Assembly (NCBI GenBank): GCA_004193205.1
Contig: RZUM01000003.1
Coordinates: forward strand, 372,001-436,000
DNA: 64,000 bases
Direction of reading: 5' to 3'
Source of the DNA: Gordonia sediminis
GTDB lineage: Bacteria; Actinomycetota; Actinomycetes; Mycobacteriales; Mycobacteriaceae
A program made the position numbers and the translations under genes. Position 1 is the stretch's first letter. The number at the start of each line of letters is the position of its first letter. This document shows positions 62,655-64,000 of the stretch, in pieces. The notes under the pieces are model-generated. The model was not told the DNA's origin. It worked only from the letters and a program-made list of their open reading frames with translations, and searched no databases.

Positions 62655-63425
62655 GTGGTGGAACTGAAGACACCGAAGGAGATCGAGGCGATGGGCACGA
62701 CCGGCGCCTTCATCGCCGAACTGCTCGACGACCTACATGCGCGCGCCCAGGTGGGCGTCAATCTGCTCGACCTCGAACACCGTGCCCGGGAACTGATCTC
62801 GGAGCGTGGCGCGGTGTCGTGCTATTGGGATTATGCGCCGTCGTTCGGTCGCGGCCCGTTCCGCAACGTCATCTGTCTGTCGGTCAACGATGCGGTGCTT
62901 CATGGCCTGCCACACGATTACGTTCTGCGTGACGGGGATCTGCTGAGCATGGACATCGCGGTCGCCATCGACGGATGGGTGGCGGACTCGGCCCGCAGTC
63001 TCATCGTCGGTACCCCTCGACCCGAAGACCAGCGGTTGATCGAGGCCACCGAACGGGCCCTTGCCGCCGGTATCGATGCCGCCCGTCCCGGCCGACACCT
63101 CGGCGACATCTCCGCCGCCATCGGCGGCATTGCCGCCGACTACGGCTACCCGGTCAATACCGAATTCGGCGGGCACGGTCTCGGCCGAACCATGCACGAG
63201 GACCCGCACGTCCCCAATCTCGGGCGCGCCGGACGGGGCATGCGGCTGAGACCGGGCCTGACCCTCGCACTCGAGCCCTGGCTCGCCGGAGGTACCAACC
63301 AGATCGTCTACGACCCCGACGGCTGGACCATCCGATCCGCCGACGGCTCTCGAACAGCCCACAGCGAACACACGATCGCCATCACCGACGACGAACCCCT
63401 TATCTTGACCCAGCGCGCCGGCTGA
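62655..63425 (+). CDS. map: Methionine aminopeptidase type I
   Basis: A 256-residue protein. The GTG at 62655 has GAAGGA 8 nt upstream and gives VVELKTPKEIEAM; an ATG at 62646 is an alternative. Metal ligands are seen in SMDIAVAIDGWVADSARSLI (two Asp), EFGGHGLGRTMHEDPHVPN (His), TLALEPWL (Glu) and HSEHTIAI (Glu). It removes N-terminal Met. Actinobacteria often encode two copies; this one, next to its own XRE repressor, may be the accessory form. Confidence 0.92.
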   Translation: MVELKTPKEIEAMGTTGAFIAELLDDLHARAQVGVNLLDLEHRARELISERGAVSCYWDYAPSFGRGPFRNVICLSVNDAVLHGLPHDYVLRDGDLLSMDIAVAIDGWVADSARSLIVGTPRPEDQRLIEATERALAAGIDAARPGRHLGDISAAIGGIAADYGYPVNTEFGGHGLGRTMHEDPHVPNLGRAGRGMRLRPGLTLALEPWLAGGTNQIVYDPDGWTIRSADGSRTAHSEHTIAITDDEPLILTQRAG

Positions 63426-63527
63426 TCCCCGGCCACCGGACCGAGATGGCGCCGGCAGACGAGGGGACACCACCCCGGCGATCGGCGATTCGAGGGCGCC
63501 AACGCCTCGACGCGTACGATGACCCGA

Positions 63528-63543
63528 ATACCCCTATAGGTAT
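63528..63543. promoter_or_regulatory. CsoR-like copper-responsive box
   Basis: ATACCCCTATAGGTAT is palindromic at its ends and resembles CsoR/RicR operators of actinobacteria (TACCC..GGGTA). It lies about 110 bp before the multicopper oxidase start. Confidence 0.5.
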
Positions 63544-63651
63544 CGACATGGGTGCGCCGCGCTGCGTGATGCACCAGACAGGTGGGTGACGACGAATGAT
63601 GGGCAGTTCAGACGGGACGGGATCCGGCCTGGGCTGCATCCTGCAGGGCCG

Positions 63652-64000
63652 ATGACCAGAGAATTCACGCGGCGGCAGGCACTGACCCTCGGGGCACTCG
63701 GCGTCGGCGCGGTCGCCGTCGGTGCGACGGGGCTCGTCGTCGGGTCGCGGTCATCGACACCGTCGACGTCGAACTCGTCGACGAGCGGGTCGGACGCGGC
63801 CTGGACCGAGCCACCGGTGCTCAGCTCCGACAACGGCGTCCTCGAACTCGATCTGCGATTGGGCGCGACCGACGTGACCATCGACGGCACGACCGTACGA
63901 ATGATGAGCTACAACGGGTCGGTCCCGGGGCCCACCCTGCACGTACGCCCGGGCGACAGTCTGCGAATCCATCTGCACAACGGGCTCGACGAACCCACCA
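63652..64000 (+). CDS. Tat-exported multicopper oxidase, 3' end outside the window
   Basis: The first 116 residues are visible. TREFTRRQALTLGALG is a twin-arginine signal followed by a hydrophobic stretch (VGAVAVGATGLVVG) and a Ser/Thr linker. GTTVRMMSYNGSVPGPTLHV, RPGDSLRIHLHNGLDEPT is the start of cupredoxin domain 1. Probably a copper-detoxifying oxidase, preceded by a CsoR-like box. A degraded relative is at 27085-27803. Confidence 0.88.
   Translation, partial: MTREFTRRQALTLGALGVGAVAVGATGLVVGSRSSTPSTSNSSTSGSDAAWTEPPVLSSDNGVLELDLRLGATDVTIDGTTVRMMSYNGSVPGPTLHVRPGDSLRIHLHNGLDEPT

Noticed and set aside
63549-63651. Tiny frames (13-19 codons) between the copper box and the oxidase
   Set aside because: Not Cys-rich like a metallothionein and without a good RBS; no support as genes.
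1-64000. CRISPR arrays, tRNA or rRNA genes
   Set aside because: No regularly spaced repeats and no cloverleaf or rRNA signature were seen; a tRNAscan/Infernal run would be decisive.

Overview
The window is high-GC actinobacterial DNA, most likely from a mycolic-acid-containing genus such as Gordonia, Williamsia or Rhodococcus. This rests on an endolysin-like enzyme with LGFP repeats, a LysB-type mycolyl-arabinogalactan esterase, a DUF3089-type esterase, a Ddn-type deazaflavin protein and frequent GTG starts with 4-nt gene overlaps. No rRNA, tRNA or CRISPR array was recognised. Assignments come from reading motifs; no database search was run.

Left part (1-14.4 kb): a Tc (ABC) toxin locus. It has the 3' part of a TcB/TccC-like RHS protein cut by the window edge, a 3210-residue TcA-like subunit with unusual N-terminal peptidoglycan-binding modules, a translationally coupled nucleotidyltransferase, a terminator and a VapBC module. 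From 14.4 to 21.3 kb lie an MBL/rhodanese sulfur enzyme, a broken GrpB-like gene, a DHFR-like reductase, a secreted SGNH hydrolase and a large macro-like/KAP P-loop ATPase.

21.9-26.8 kb is a compact set of cell-envelope-degrading enzymes: a C39-like peptidase, a GH19-like muramidase/chitinase, a DUF1906-amidase-LGFP protein and a frameshifted LysB-like esterase. The first two enzymes and a small third protein all carry the same roughly 42-residue module. This looks like a prophage-derived or domesticated lysis set. 27-43 kb is patchy accessory DNA. It holds a multicopper oxidase fragment abutting a truncated sensor kinase, a MazF-like TA pair, a DUF3089 esterase, a 156-bp MITE with 5-bp target duplications, a SemiSWEET-like protein, a lower-GC insert, redox proteins, a flotillin fragment, and a WYL regulator divergent from an epoxide hydrolase, followed by a GH13 glucosidase.

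43.9-51.1 kb is a dense toxin-antitoxin island with about eight intact or decayed modules (MazF, PIN/VapC, nucleotidyltransferase). Palindromic operators, a dispersed 72-nt hairpin repeat and two orphan IS-end-like repeat arrays lie between the modules. Two paralogous MazEF copies have decayed reciprocally: one keeps the antitoxin, the other the toxin.

51.4-64 kb is more ordinary chromosome: a GNAT protein, an arsenate reductase fragment, a Ddn-type protein, a self-regulated TetR-SDR-LtrA operon (ltrA frameshifted), VOC, AIM24, DHFR-like, aldo/keto reductase, DNA alkylation repair and PhoD genes, an XRE regulator divergent from a methionine aminopeptidase, and the start of a Tat-exported multicopper oxidase behind a CsoR-like box.
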